Shown: piece after piece, positions 22,378 through 33,608 of the stretch
How positions within the stretch are numbered: the stretch's first letter is position 1
Layout of the letters: the number at the start of each line of letters is the position of its first letter
NCBI GenBank assembly: GCA_021521415.1
Contig: JAIQDT010001934.1
Span: forward strand, 186,001-250,000
Source: Bidens hawaiensis
Taxonomy: Eukaryota; Streptophyta; Magnoliopsida; Asterales; Asteraceae
DNA: 64,000 nucleotides
Reading direction: 5' to 3'
The notes under the pieces: generated by a model
The model's database searches: none
Seen by the model: only the letters and a program-made list of their open reading frames with translations
What the model was told of the DNA's origin: nothing
Position numbers and translations under genes: made by a program

Positions 22378-22935
22378 GAGTTAAGTGCCATTTTAGTGCA
22401 TGTGGTTTGGCCAACTACGTAACTTTAGTACCTATTCTTTATTTTGTGCAAATGGCTACCTCAGTTTCAAAAAACTTGCATTTTTAGTACTTTTTTCTAA
22501 CCCCGTCTATTTTTCCGTTAAGTTAGGGATAATTTGGTAACTTCGTTATTTTCTTTTCTTTTAAATGCTTATATCTTGTAAATCCTAAATCTCCAAATCA
22601 TAACATTAAAATTCAAACCCTAAATCCCCAAATATCGTAAAAATTTAAACCCTATGATGATATGGAGAAAGGGTTTGGGGATTTAGGATTTGGATTTTGA
22701 TGTTATGATTTCGGGATTTAGGGTTTACAAGATATAAGCGTTCAAAAGAAAAGAAAAAGACAAAGAAAATAACGAAGTTACCAAATTATCTCTCACTTAA
22801 CGGAAAAAATAGACGGGGTTAGAAAAGAAGTACTAAAAATGCAAGAAACTGAGGTAGCCATTTGCACAAAATAAATAATATGTATTAAAGTTGCGTAGTT
22901 GGCCAAACCACAGGTACTAAACTGGTACTTAACTC
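22378..22935. mobile_element. Fold-back MULE-type MITE, unit 1
   Basis: A 558-bp element whose two halves are long inverted copies of each other. The ends read GAGTTAAGTGCCATTTTAGT and (reverse) GAGTTAAGTACCAGTTTAGT. It is flanked by the 9-bp direct repeat TTTTAGATA at 22,369-22,377 and 22,936-22,944. A 9-bp duplication fits Mutator-like transposition. No coding is seen. The centre (about 22,640-22,690) is AAACCCTAAATC-rich. Confidence 0.85.
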
Positions 22936-22993
22936 TTTTAGATAACATGATTTAATTTAGATTCTAACTAGTTTTAAAAATGCAAGTGATATA

Positions 22994-24979
22994 TCAAGTC
23001 CCGTAATTCAAGTCCCATATCGATAATCAACACACAAACTAAACGAATAACTCGCGTTTATATTAATAATAAAATATGACTCTAAAAACTGATTACAAAC
23101 CCTCAAACTCTAACTCGGTTTGACTCTTTAACTCAGTTACATCTAGATGAACCCTAACTCGGTTACATCTCGTGTGTGCCTCTTGGATGAACCCTAACTC
23201 GGTTGCATCTCACACCACCACAATCTATAATGTCTAACCATGACATGTTTATATAGACTTAACCTAACTTGTTATCAAAGGCATTACCTATTATAATTAC
23301 AGTACAATTAGGAAACATAATGTAATTAGGAAACACAACCAGTTATACCAGCTTGTCAATATTAGTCCCTCAAGTTCACCGACTTGTGACTTAGAGTCTG
23401 AAATTACTTCCAAAAATCACCCCCTAATTTCTGACTCTAAATAAGTGGTCATTCAACTCCGAGCATGTCACTTTTGCCCTGTTTGATTTAACCCATGAAC
23501 TTGACCTTCTCGGTTTTCACAACCATCTTCACCTTGATATCCCCGGAACTTTTCTTGATCCATAGATGTGTTCTTCGACTCCCCCGAACTCGACTACCTC
23601 TGTGACCCTGTCCCCAACCATTCATTCGGTCGTATGAAAACGCATAACCACTCCTTTGGTTACGATTCGGTCATCTAATCGAGCAGACAACAATCTTCCT
23701 TGATCATCTCCTGTTTCTGAATCAAACCACAAGCACATCGTTTAAATCAATAGACTGGCCAAACATAACTCGTTTAACCCTTGTAAAATCGAACTCCAAG
23801 TTAAACGCGCTTGTCCAACCCCTTGCTCCAGTCCGTCGGAACAATATGAACAAATCAATTCCGAACAACTTTTCAGAACCGAAATCGCTTGCTCGTAAAA
23901 TAAAGTATATCAAACCCTGGTTAATACCTAACTCGTTTAAGCCAATAAAATATGAACATTGAATTGAACCGTCCTGTTCAACACAAATAAAAACCAATAA
24001 TAATGATCAAACCGTCTTATGTAACCTATAATAATGTTCAAGCCGTTGAACCAAAAGAAAGAAAATAAAACACCTTTTTTTTCCTTCTTGAACTCCTCGT
24101 GAACCAAAAAATAAACTTTTTAAATTTTGTTTTATCCTCACGATAGGAAGCAGTAGTCACCACATAAATATTTTGCCCTTTTCACTTCTCACACCTTTAA
24201 TAATATACTTTAATTACAAAACCATATCACTATAGAAACTAGTTTCCGATGCAAGATTTTTTTTCCCACAGCGGAATCCCGATTAGAAACCCTTTGTTTC
24301 TGAGATGTTGCTGAACGAACAACCTAATCGTTGCGCCGCCGTAACAGTACCCACACCGCTGCTCCTATGTATCGGTACAAACCCAACTTGGTCCGATATT
24401 CTCCGATTGATAGCTCCTCTCAAGCCATCAATCGCCGCCAATCACTATACCGTTGATCTGCCTCACTGCCGATCAAAGTTAACTCGATTATCGATTTCTT
24501 GAACTTGGCTCTGATACCGATTCAAGTACTGTAATTCAAGTCCCTTATCGATAATCAACACACAAATTAAACGAATAACTCGCGTTTATATTAATCAGAA
24601 AATATCACTCTAAAAACTGATTACAAACCCTCAAACCCTAACTCGGTTTGACTCTTGATGAACCCTAACTCGGTTACATCTAGATGAACCCTAACTCGGT
24701 TACATATAGATGAACCCTAACTCGGTTACATCTCGTGTGTGCCTCTTAGATGAACCCTAACTCGGTTGCATCTCACACCACTACAATCTATAATGTCTAA
24801 CCATGACATGTTTATATAGACTTAACCTAACTTGTTATCAAAGACATTACCTATTATAATTATAGTACAATTAGGAAACATAATGTAATTAGGAAACACA
24901 ACCAATTATGACCAACTTGTCAATATTAGTCCCTCAAATTCACCGACTTGTGACTTAGAGTCTGAAATTACTTCCAACA
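22994..24979 (-). mobile_element. Non-autonomous copia-like LTR element, minus, unit 1
   Basis: 3' LTR 22,994-23,415, internal 23,416-24,521, 5' LTR 24,522-24,979. The target duplication ATATA is at 22,989-22,993 and 24,980-24,984. The minus-strand PBS ATCGGTATCAGAGCCAAG sits at about 24,504-24,520 (Met-tRNA type) and a polypurine run (minus TTAGGGGGTGAT) abuts the 3' LTR at 23,416-23,427. The LTRs read TGTTGG … ACTTGA, so the 3' end is GA instead of CA. They contain tandem copies of a 26-bp motif with CCCTAACTCGGTTACATCTA. The internal part has a short basic Arg/Gly-rich reading (about 23,500-23,680) but no pol. Placing it with copia rests on short LTRs and PBS only. Confidence 0.75.
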
Positions 24980-24984
24980 ATATA

Positions 24985-25474
24985 TGTTAAAAAAAATATA
25001 AATCACGTTCTATCTGAAATAAATAGACTAAATGTACTACAAGTTTATGAAACAAAATTCATACATACAAACATATATATACAAAACTAGAGAAAATTAT
25101 CAAAATGACTCTTTTGACCCACTAGATTCCATGAACTTCCACGGAATTCAAATGTCCCTATAAATTAATATCCTCAAATGGAACAAAGTTTTCGAGAAAT
25201 AGTAGCGGAAAATTCACTGCTAATGCAAATGCGTCACTAATACCTTATTGACACCGCCAATCTAAGTTGTCGCCACTAAGGCTTCACTAGAGATTTTGTT
25301 GAAAACTTTCTGCCATTCGGGAGACGGAATTTTTACGTTTTTTACGCAACAAAACATGATTAATTTGCACATGTGTTTGAATATGTAAAAGAAACAAAAA
25401 CGATATTAATTTCTCATTGAAATGGATATTACGATATAAAAATTTCTATAAACACGAGATTTACGCGTTGTCGG
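24985..25474. other. Unassigned AT-rich spacer, unit 1
   Basis: No gene, LTR or clear TIR is seen. It contains a GCCGCCACTAAGGC-like stretch near 25,255-25,285. It is conserved in unit 2 at 61,895-62,384 with few changes. Confidence 0.5.
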
Positions 25475-25558
25475 AGCTCGGGCGTCTTTTCCCATGATTG
25501 GTCTAGAAGACTCGCCATAAATAATAAGTGATGCAGAGCACGAGCACAAAGTATAAAC
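25475..25558 (-). repeat. Third copy fragment of HIPP upstream region, unit 1
   Basis: GGCGTCTTTTCCC, ATTGGTCTAGAAGAC and GCAGAGCACGAGCACAAAGT occur in the same order as upstream of HIPP gene b (19,817-19,942). The fragment is cut at 25,559 by a copia-like LTR. A third HIPP unit probably once existed here. Confidence 0.65.
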
Positions 25559-25872
25559 TGTTGGGTCAATTGTTGTTTGGCCCAAGTGTAAGGCCCAACC
25601 CAAGAATTTGGGTTTTATAATATTTAGTAATGTCTTGACTAGCAAGTTAGGTTAGCCTATATAAACCGAGTTATGGTTAGGCATTATAGAGGGTGAACAA
25701 GATGTAACCGAGTTAGGGTTCATCTAGATGTAACCGAGTTAGGGTCTATCAAGAGTCAAACCGAGTTAGGGTTTGAGAAAGTTGTAATAAGTTTTTAGAG
25801 TTATATTTTTTGATTAATATAAACGAGGGTTATTCGTTTAATTCGTGTGTTGATTATCGATCCGTGACTTGA
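25559..25872 (+). repeat. Copia-like 5' LTR, 314 bp, unit 1
   Basis: It starts TGTTGGGTCAATTG, has a TATA box (CCTATATAAACC, about 25,656-25,667), and carries repeats of GTAACCGAGTTAGGGTTCAT. It ends ACTTGA one base before the Met-tRNA primer site. Confidence 0.8.
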
Positions 25873-26436
25873 ATTGGTATCAGAGCGGTTACGCTCTTAG
25901 AGTTTGTCAATCAAAGTCGTGATTGATAAGGAGGCAAGACGTAAATCAAAGTCGTGATTGATGCGGAGGGTTTGGTCAAGTACGTGATTGTATGGATTTA
26001 TTAAAAGGTAAAAAGGAATTTGATGTTTTACTTTTGTAGCTCTACGATCATAAGGAAAAAAGTGGGAAAACACAAAAGTCAAACACAAGTGTATGTTGCG
26101 ATTGAAAGAAAAAGAAATATTAAATCAAACAAGTTGGTTTGATTGGTGAGGAGACAATTTAAGGAAAAAAAAGGTTTTATTTCTTTATTGGTTAAACAAG
26201 CACGGTTTGACCACCACCATTGATTGTTTATTTTATTGAGTTGGACAAGCGGATTTAATTCAGAGTTTTGTTTTGTTTTTTTTTTTGGTTTGAACGATTT
26301 ATCTTCTGACCTAAGGATTTGATTTGTTGAATCGAACCAGGTGCTCACTAAGAAGATCAAGATGACTGATGCTCACTCGATGCTCACTCGATTAGATGAC
26401 CAGGATTGCAGCCAAAGGAGTGGTAATGTGTTTTCA

Positions 26437-26975
26437 CAGTGGCAGATCTAGGAATATTTTTCAATGGGTTCACTGTTCGGGTCGGTATTACGGTTCAGGT
26501 CGTTCTAACTGCTCGTGTCGCTTCGATGGCTCGATTCAATTCGACGGTTTCAGGTCGATTCAGTGTACCAAGAATGGGATTTTACTAAAGATCATATTTG
26601 TTTCCTCAAATTAATGACCAAAACATTCTTTTAGAAAGGCTAAGCCTATCTCTCTTTCTATGTAATACATAGCAATCCGATTTGCATGCTAGCTAAGTTG
26701 TTGGGCCAAGCATAAGATTGTAAGATACACATACCAATGACTAAGTAATCAGTTATAAAAAAATTAAAGAATCTACTGCAAGTGGGAATTGTACCCGGGT
26801 TCTCACAATAATAAAGCAAGGTTTTTACCATTAAACCATGGTTCAACTTTGCTTATTTGTTCACTTACAATTTATATGTGGGTTTACTATCATATTTTAT
26901 ATAGGCATTCTATATAAAATCCGAAACTCAGTGGGTTTCCGTGAACCCATACCTAATTAACTAGATCCGCCCATG
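26437..26975. mobile_element. hAT-type non-autonomous element, unit 1
   Basis: The terminal inverted repeats are CAGTGGCAGATCTAG and (reverse) CATGGGCGGATCTAG. It is flanked by an 8-bp duplication TGTTTTCA / CGTTTTCA (26,429-26,436 and 26,976-26,983, one mismatch). It sits inside the internal region of the copia-like element: the uninterrupted sequence GCGTTTGCATACGACC is seen at about 27,721. It has no transposase and contains a tRNA-like segment (26,779-26,846). Confidence 0.75.
26779..26846 (-). repeat. tRNA-like segment with pol III boxes, unit 1
   Basis: The minus strand has an A-box-like TGGTTTAATGGTAAAA and, about 35 bases on, a B-box-like GGGTACAATTCCC (GGTTCAATTCC in unit 2). The acceptor and T stems do not pair well, so it is a tRNA-derived relic at best and not a working tRNA. 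Confidence 0.4.
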
Positions 26976-27963
26976 CGTTTTCATACGACCGAGTGTGGTT
27001 AGGCATTATAGAGGGTGAACAAGATGTAACCGAGTTAGGGTTCATCTAGATGTAACCGAGTTAGGGTTTATCAAGAGTCAAACCGAGTTAGGGTTTGAGA
27101 AAGTTGTAATCAGTTTTTAGAGTTATATTTTCTGATTAATATAAACGAGGGTTATTAGTTTAATTCGTGTGTTGATTATCAATCCGGGACTTGAATTGGT
27201 ATAACCGCTCTTGGAGTTTGTCAATCAAAGTCGTGATTGATAAGGAGGCAAGACGTCAATCAAAGTCGTGATTGATACGGAGGGTTTTGTGAAGTACGTG
27301 ATTGCAGGGATTTATTAAAAGGTAAAAAGGAATTTGGTGTTTTACTTTTGTACTCTAAGATCACAAGGAAAAAAGTGGGAAAACACAAAAGTCAAACACA
27401 AGTGTATGCTGTGATTGAAAGAAAAAGAAATATTAAATCAAACAAGTTGGTTTGATTGGTGAGGAGATAATTTAATGAAAAAAAAGGTTTTATTTATTTA
27501 TTTGTTAAACAAGCAGGGTTTGACCACCACCATTGATTGCTTCTTTTATTGAGTTGGACAAGCGGATTTAATTCAGAATTTTGTTTTTTTCTGTTGAACG
27601 AGTTATGTTCTGACCTAAGGGTTTGATTTGTTGAATTGAACAGGATGCTTACTAAGAAGATCAAGATGACTGATGCTCACTCGATTAGATGAACATGATT
27701 GCAGCCAAAGGAGTGGGAATGCGTTTGCATACGACCGAGTGAATGGTCGGGGACAGGGTCACAGAGATAGTCGATTTCGGGGGAGCCGAAGAACACATCT
27801 ATGGATCAAGAAAAGTTCCGGGGAGATCAAGGCCAAGATGGTTATGAAAACCGAGAAGGTCAAGATCATGAGTCAAATCAAACAGGACAAACGAGACATG
27901 TTCATGGGAGTTTGCTATTGTCTCACTCATTTTCAACTTTATTTTTTGTTTTGCTTTGAGTGA

Positions 27964-28481
27964 TTTGTTTCTGTGTGTTTTTCTTTTCTAGTTTTGTACT
28001 TACTTTTTGGGGGTTACTTTTCTGGATTGGCTTGTACGATTGTCTCATCGTATCTACTTTCTTATTGACCAGGTTTATTTATAAAAAAAGTTCTGTTAAA
28101 AATAATCCGTAGGAGCTAAAATGGACACTTCACTTTAGATAGCAAGTTGCAATTGATATTGATAATATTCAAACACCAAGAAAGACAAGAGGAAGAAGTC
28201 ACATAGAGTGTTTGGAATCAGTCCACCAAAGTATTATAACCACAACTAAATTAAATACAACATATAATTACAATTATAACAAAATAATCTTCAGCAAAGT
28301 AAGTGAATGATCGTTCACAATCAATTACTAGCCCACCACTACTTTCATCACATTTTCTCCGTCGTTCATTTCTTATCTTGTAATGATTGAGTGTTTAATA
28401 TACAAAATAGTCTCTCTATATAAACAAAACTGTAACTTCTACAAATAATCAAGTTATCAAATTAAACCTAGCTACTTCTTC
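27964..28481. other. Region upstream of receptor-like protein gene
   Basis: AT-rich, no gene. The stretch CTATATAAAC at about 28,414-28,423 is a candidate TATA box about 60 bp upstream of the ATG at 28,482. Confidence 0.45.
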
Positions 28482-31406
28482 ATGGCTTTCAGTTTCATGC
28501 AAATCATCTCCTTTGTATACTTATTAGTCATTAGCCCGTGTATTAGTTCATTATTAAGCCATCATAAAGAGTGTTCAGCATTGTTTGAATTTAAGCAAAG
28601 CTTTCTACATCGACCTTATGCTTCATTTGATGCTGGAAGGTTTCAAAAGCTTGACTCTTGGAGGAAGATCACAAGCAACACATCAGATCATGATTTTGAT
28701 TGTTGCTTGTGGGATGGTGTAGTTTGTAGCAATAAGGGCCATGTGATTGGGCTCGATTTGAGCCAAAGCTCTCTCCGTGGACCTATCAAGTCCAATAGTT
28801 CACTCTTCAGCCTTGTTCATCTTCAAATGCTTAATCTCTCTATGAACGACTTTGTTGAATCGCAAATTCCATCTGAAATAGCTCGTCTTAAGAAACTAAG
28901 AAGCCTTGATCTATCTTATTCGAGCTTCAGTGGTCAAATCCCGATTAAAATCACGCACTTGATGCAGTTGAGTTTGTTGGATCTGTCATGGAATCCGCTA
29001 AAGCTTCCAAGTACTAGTTTTGAGGTTTTGCTGCAAAACTTGACTAAACTCGAAACACTACATCTCTCAGGTGTTGACATCAATTCATTCATACCTCCTT
29101 TCTTGTCTAACTTTTCTTCTTTGAGGTCAATTGATCTTCAAGGTTGTCGGCTTCGAGATTGGTTTCCGTCAAAAATATTTCATTTACCCAATCTCAAATA
29201 TCTTGATATGAGCGAAAACCCAAACCTCACTGGTTCATTACCTGAATTTCAAAACAACACCTTACTTGAGCATTTGGATCTGGGAGCCACAAGTTTTGTT
29301 GGGAGTATACCACAATCCATAAGCAAACTAAACCATTTGGTATACTTGTCCCTTTATGCATGCTATTTCTCTGGATGCATCCCACGTTCTCTCTCTAACA
29401 TGACCCGGCTGACTCTCTTGATACTTGGTGAAGATGAGCTCATGGGCTTAGTTCCTACATTGCCAAGACGTCTTTCAAACCCTGTTGGTTTGGAAGTTTG
29501 TGAAAAGGGACGCATACATGAATGGTTATGCCGACTGACAAACCTTGAAGTGTTGAGTCTAGTTTATGTCAACATATATGATGAAATTCTGCCCTCTCTT
29601 TCGAATCTTACCAAACTTAGTGCTGTTACAATGCGGCAAAATTCTATCTATGGTCATATCCCATCTTCTTTTATGAACCTTACCAAATTAACTATCATAG
29701 ACAAGGAGAAATTTCAAGCTCGTTTTCCAATTTCAAATGTCTCGAATGGCTTACCCTAGAAGATAACAGTTTTAGCGGCAGACTGGACCTTGGTACGTTC
29801 GTAGGACTCACCAAACTCAGAGTTTTGTTGTTAGGTTATAAAAAAGTATCATTAGTCGACACCAACTACACCAATCTGACCGTGTTACCAGAATTGATTT
29901 ATCTAGGACTCTCATCATGCAACTCGAGAGAATTTCCAATCTTTTTGCACTCCCAAAAAAATTGGCAATCTTAAATCTTAGCAACAACAACATTACCGGC
30001 CTTGTCCCAGAGTGGATTTTGAATAATACCAAAGAAACATTACAGATTCTTGATCTTTCAAACAACTTAATCACTGGATTTCATAGGCAACCCCATTTTC
30101 TCCCATGGGTTCGTTTGGAAGAATTCAAGATCTCGTATAATCAGCTACAAGGAAGAATTCCAGTTCCACCGCTAACCACGGTTATTTACGATGTCTCAAA
30201 CAATAAACTAATCGGTGAAATACCACCACTGATATGTGAAATGAAATCCCTTCAAGTGTTAGATTTGTCTTCTAACAACATGACTGGAATGCTTCCTCCA
30301 TGTTTAGGCAACTTTGCCAGTTTGTTGTAAGTTTTGGATTTAAAAAGAAATAACTTCCATGGGCCAATGATGAATGCCTTTACTCAAAGAAGTCTGGTGA
30401 AGAAAATTGATTTGAGTGAAAATCAATTTACAGGTCAACTGTCAAAATCATTGACTAATTGCACCAAATTAGAATTTCTCGATGTTGGAGGTAACTCTTT
30501 CAAAGACGTCTTTCCATTTTGGTTGGGAACTCTTGCTAAACTACAAGTTCTCATTTTACAATCCAATAAGTTTTTTGGTGTGATTCAAGGTCCGGCTACA
30601 ATTGGCTCACCATTCCTCAAGTTACGCATCATAGACATTTCCAACAATGGTTTTAGTGGATAACTGCAACAAAAGTTATTTCAAACATGGAATGCAATGA
30701 AATCGTTTAATGTTAGAAAATCCTCTGTTATGGAAATATATCTGCATATTGACCCAAAGTCGAATTTTCTAGTGAGGTACTCGATGACGCTAACAAACAA
30801 AGGTGTCAAGATGGAGTACCCTAGTATTTTAAACATCTTCACAGTTATTGATCTCTCTAGTAACAAATTTGAAGGGTTGATCCCAGAATCACTGTATTAT
30901 CTACATGGGATTCAATCCATTAATCTTTCAAATAACCATCTTACAGGTCGTATCCTCCCATCTTAAAGAATCTTGAATCTTTGGATCTCTCCCAAAACAA
31001 GCTAGCAGGGGAAATTCCTCACGAATTGTCATAACTTGGTTTCCTTGAAATTTTTAATGTGTCATTCAATCATCTTCATGGGGCCATACCTCAAGGGAAA
31101 CAATTAATTACATTTGAGAACAACTCCTACATGGGTAATCCCGATTTGTGTGGAACACCTTTATCTAAGAAATGCCAAATTTTAAGGACACTAACGCTTC
31201 CACCGAAGAACATTGAGTGTGGGTCTTTCTTCCCAGGTGATAAAACTAATTGGGTGATCATGTTGTTAGGAGTTGGAAGTGGGTTTGTAATTGGAATTGT
31301 TTTGGGGAACTTACTTTATGGTAAGCATGGTGATTGGGTCATTGAGTCATACGAGATGAGGAAGCACAGATGGGTAAAGCCAATAAGAAACACAAGGAGA
31401 AACTAA
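28482..31406 (+). pseudogene. Cf/Hcr-type LRR receptor-like protein, pseudogene
   Basis: A single-exon reading of about 975 codons in the order of a cell-surface receptor-like protein. It has a signal peptide (about residues 1-23), an LRRNT domain with CCLWDGVVC near residue 75, and many extracellular LRRs (LxxLxLSxNxxxGxIP) with an island region. A C-terminal capping motif (NPDLCGTPL) precedes a transmembrane segment (WVIMLLGVGSGFVIGIVLG) and a short basic cytoplasmic tail without kinase. Breaks: frameshifts at about 29,730, near 29,900-29,950 and at about 30,960; in-frame stops at 30,328-30,330, 30,661-30,663 and 31,032-31,034. The first frame alone gives 425 aa ending at 29,759. Family role: recognition of apoplastic pathogen molecules with SOBIR1-like kinases. 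This copy is not functional as read. Confidence 0.9.
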
Positions 31407-31439
31407 CAACATCCACAATTGAGGTTTGATGATCCTTTG

Positions 31440-32274
31440 AAGGGATGAGATTTTTTTCCTGAAAACCCGTACCCGTACCTGTATCCGTACCTGTACGTGT
31501 GTATCGGGTACGGGTATGGGTACCCAAATTTATTGATTATAGGTACGAGTACGTTCGGGTACATGTATGGGTATTACGGGTGTTGGTACCCGTTTATAAT
31601 ATGCAGGGGCTTTTATTAGGTTTCCAACACTCATATTTAACTTTCAAACGAGATTTGCAAAACATAATATATATTAGTTGAATAAGTTCATTCTCAATCT
31701 ATATGTGTATATTTATATATTGTGTATTCGTATATTTTTATTTCATGTATGTGTAATTGTGTATATCATTAAATAACATGTATTATTTTTATCTCTTGTT
31801 TTTCTATAGAAATTGAGGATAACATAAACAAAGAAAAGGAAAAAGGGAAAATGGAAAGATGACTAGCGAAGATTAAACGAATGTTGACTTTCTTTGTATA
31901 AGTTAATTTTGGTTTATAGATTTTGATAAAAAAAAATTTGATACTTTGCATGTTTTGGTATTCATAACTTGATTTTGAATGAATTTTATATTATGGTTGA
32001 TTTGTTTCATTTTTAGTTTTGGTATTATGTTTTGGTTGCGGCATTACGGTTATAGTTGTGGTATTACGGTTTTGGTATTATAGATAATTGATTGTCGGCA
32101 TCGTACCATTACCGATACCTAGTTTAGTGGAGATTTAAAAAAAAAACAACAAAGGAGTATAAAGCGAGTACCGTACCCAAAGTACCTGTACCCGTACCAT
32201 ATAATTCGGGTATGAGTATCCAGATTTTAGGTACAGGTACTTTCGGGTATAGGTACGGTACGATCTCATCCCTA
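31440..32274. mobile_element. hAT-like MITE with degenerate GGGTAC repeats
   Basis: 835 bp. The ends are AAGGGATGAGAT and (reverse) TAGGGATGAGAT. The 8-bp duplication ATCCTTTG is at 31,432-31,439 and 32,275-32,282. The subterminal regions on both sides consist of degenerate ACCCGTACC / GGGTACGGGTA repeats in inverted orientation; the middle is AT-rich. No coding. It lies just past the receptor gene's stop. Confidence 0.75.
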
Positions 32275-32282
32275 ATCCTTTG

Positions 32283-32928
32283 TAGATATTTGTTGAGTTT
32301 GTCCGGTAAGTTTATATTATATACACGTATATGTCTATTAATAATAATAATAATAATAATGCATTAAATGTATTTATTTTGTTATAAAACATGATAACTA
32401 ATTAGTTTTCTAGTTTATAAGTTTGACAAAAATTAACAACTATATAATGAAAAGCTAATGTATGAAAAATTGATCACTGAGTCAAGGTTACGCATTGATT
32501 TAAATTTAATGGATCATTTAATGAAAAATTTTATTTGGGTTTATTAGATTTAAATAATCCTTAATGAATAGAATTGACTGATAATAATCCTTATTCATTT
32601 TATCATAAATGGCGATCCCAAATTTTAAAAAAGTTGGCCAATGCCCCCCCCCCCACACAAATAAAAGGACTTTGACATTATATTTTTTTTCCTATTCGAA
32701 CTAATGTTTTAGGGCTTTTGATTAGAAAAAGAATACGAGTCGATTGATGTATAACTTAACTTGAAACGTGATCCAAACGACTTGAGTTTTGTTAATTAAA
32801 GCAGTGTTTCGTCGTTTTGGAGCATTGTTTTGTCGTTTCGAAGCATTGTTTCGTCGTTTTGGTGATTTGAAATGTACATATTCAATACACTAGTTAGTCG
32901 TCAAAATGATTCAATCTCAAAATAATTA
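32283..32928. other. Intergenic, simple repeats
   Basis: No gene. It holds an (AAT)n microsatellite at 32,337-32,360, an 11-base C run at 32,644-32,654, and three imperfect copies of a GCATTGTTTCGTCGTTTTGG-type unit at about 32,803-32,862. Confidence 0.7.
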
Positions 32929-33178
32929 CTCCATCCATCCCATTAGAAGTGTCATGGTTTGAAAAATACAAAGTTAATATAGATTAAATGATTACTCTTT
33001 TTCGCTTACCAAATGACAACAATGCCCTTGTAAATTGCGTCTATCAATATTATTTATTAATGCTGGTTGTGTGTGTTTAAGGGTAAACTTGGAATTGGCT
33101 AATAAATTTTGAAAGTGAACATTTATAATGGGACAAATAAAAAAGGAAATATGGAAACTTTTAATGGGATGGAGGGAG
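32929..33178. mobile_element. Stowaway MITE
   Basis: 250 bp with ends CTCCATCCATCCCATTAGAA and (reverse) CTCCCTCCATCCCATTAAAA, flanked by TA on both sides (32,927-32,928 and 33,179-33,180). This is the Tc1/mariner Stowaway signature. No coding. Confidence 0.88.
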
Positions 33179-33313
33179 TAACACATAACATACTATTTCC
33201 AAACTATAAACATCGATCTAAGACCAGTTGATGCAAACTGAAATCCTAGTTCATATATAAGAATTAAGATGGAAATAAATAGTACAACAAACTAGTTGAG
33301 ATTTACAATGTGG

Positions 33314-33608
33314 CTAGTATTCAGACTCAGGAGAAATTTTTATAGGCATCCCTTTGGAAAGAAACGGGAACGGATCCATGAGAATAGGCTCATCGGCTAT
33401 ATCACCAGCCAGTTATATCGTGTTACATCATAATGCACAAACACAATAATATTAAGCTTTGGTAGCCTGAGCATGACAACCTTGGCCCTCCACCAAATGG
33501 TATAAAAGCATAAGCTTGGACTGGATCCGCAAATCTACTCAGGTTGAAACTTATCGGATCTACAAAATACTTTTCATCATAATGTGTTTTGTATTTCGTC
33601 CAAATCAT
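33314..33608 (-). pseudogene. Cytochrome P450 C-terminal relic
   Basis: On the minus strand 33,608 to about 33,460 encodes the PERF/heme region: THYDEKYFVDP, FNLSRF and the heme-ligand signature FGGGPRLSCSG, where the usual FxxGxRxCxG is disturbed by an inserted residue. The reading 33,420-33,314 gives the C-terminus (MDPFPFLSKGMPIKISPE then stop). The helix between the two parts is missing. It resembles the CYP85 clan, perhaps CYP716, by motif memory only. It is a fragment with no upstream exons in the window. Confidence 0.7.

Larger units (their letters stand above)
13827..27104. repeat. Segmental duplication block R, unit 1 copy
   Basis: It matches 50,719-64,000 in the same orientation with a shift of 36,892-36,910 bp and only scattered differences, including one extra 41-bp and one fewer 48-bp minisatellite unit. 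It contains most of a Tat-like element, two HIPP copies, NAC, a MULE MITE and the copia-like elements. The left edge coincides with the deletion junction at 13,826/13,827. The right edge is unknown because unit 2 runs off the window. Confidence 0.93.
25559..27963 (+). mobile_element. Rearranged copia-like element(s), plus orientation, unit 1
   Basis: The 5' LTR is 25,559-25,872 (TGTTGGG … ACTTGA) with PBS TTGGTATCAGAGC at 25,874-25,886. The internal region is interrupted by a hAT-type element (26,437-26,975). Then comes a second, 5'-truncated LTR (about 26,995-27,194) and a second copy of the internal region (27,195-27,963). The junction at about 26,988-26,994 sits on ACCGAGT, present in both the internal sequence and the LTR, so a microhomology-mediated rearrangement is likely. 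The internal region is related to that of the minus element at 22,994-24,979. No polymerase is coded. Confidence 0.7.

Noticed and set aside
24305..24502. 65-aa plus-strand frame in the minus copia-like element
   Set aside because: It is antisense to the element, ends at its primer site, and has no domain. Its conservation in unit 2 is explained by the duplication.
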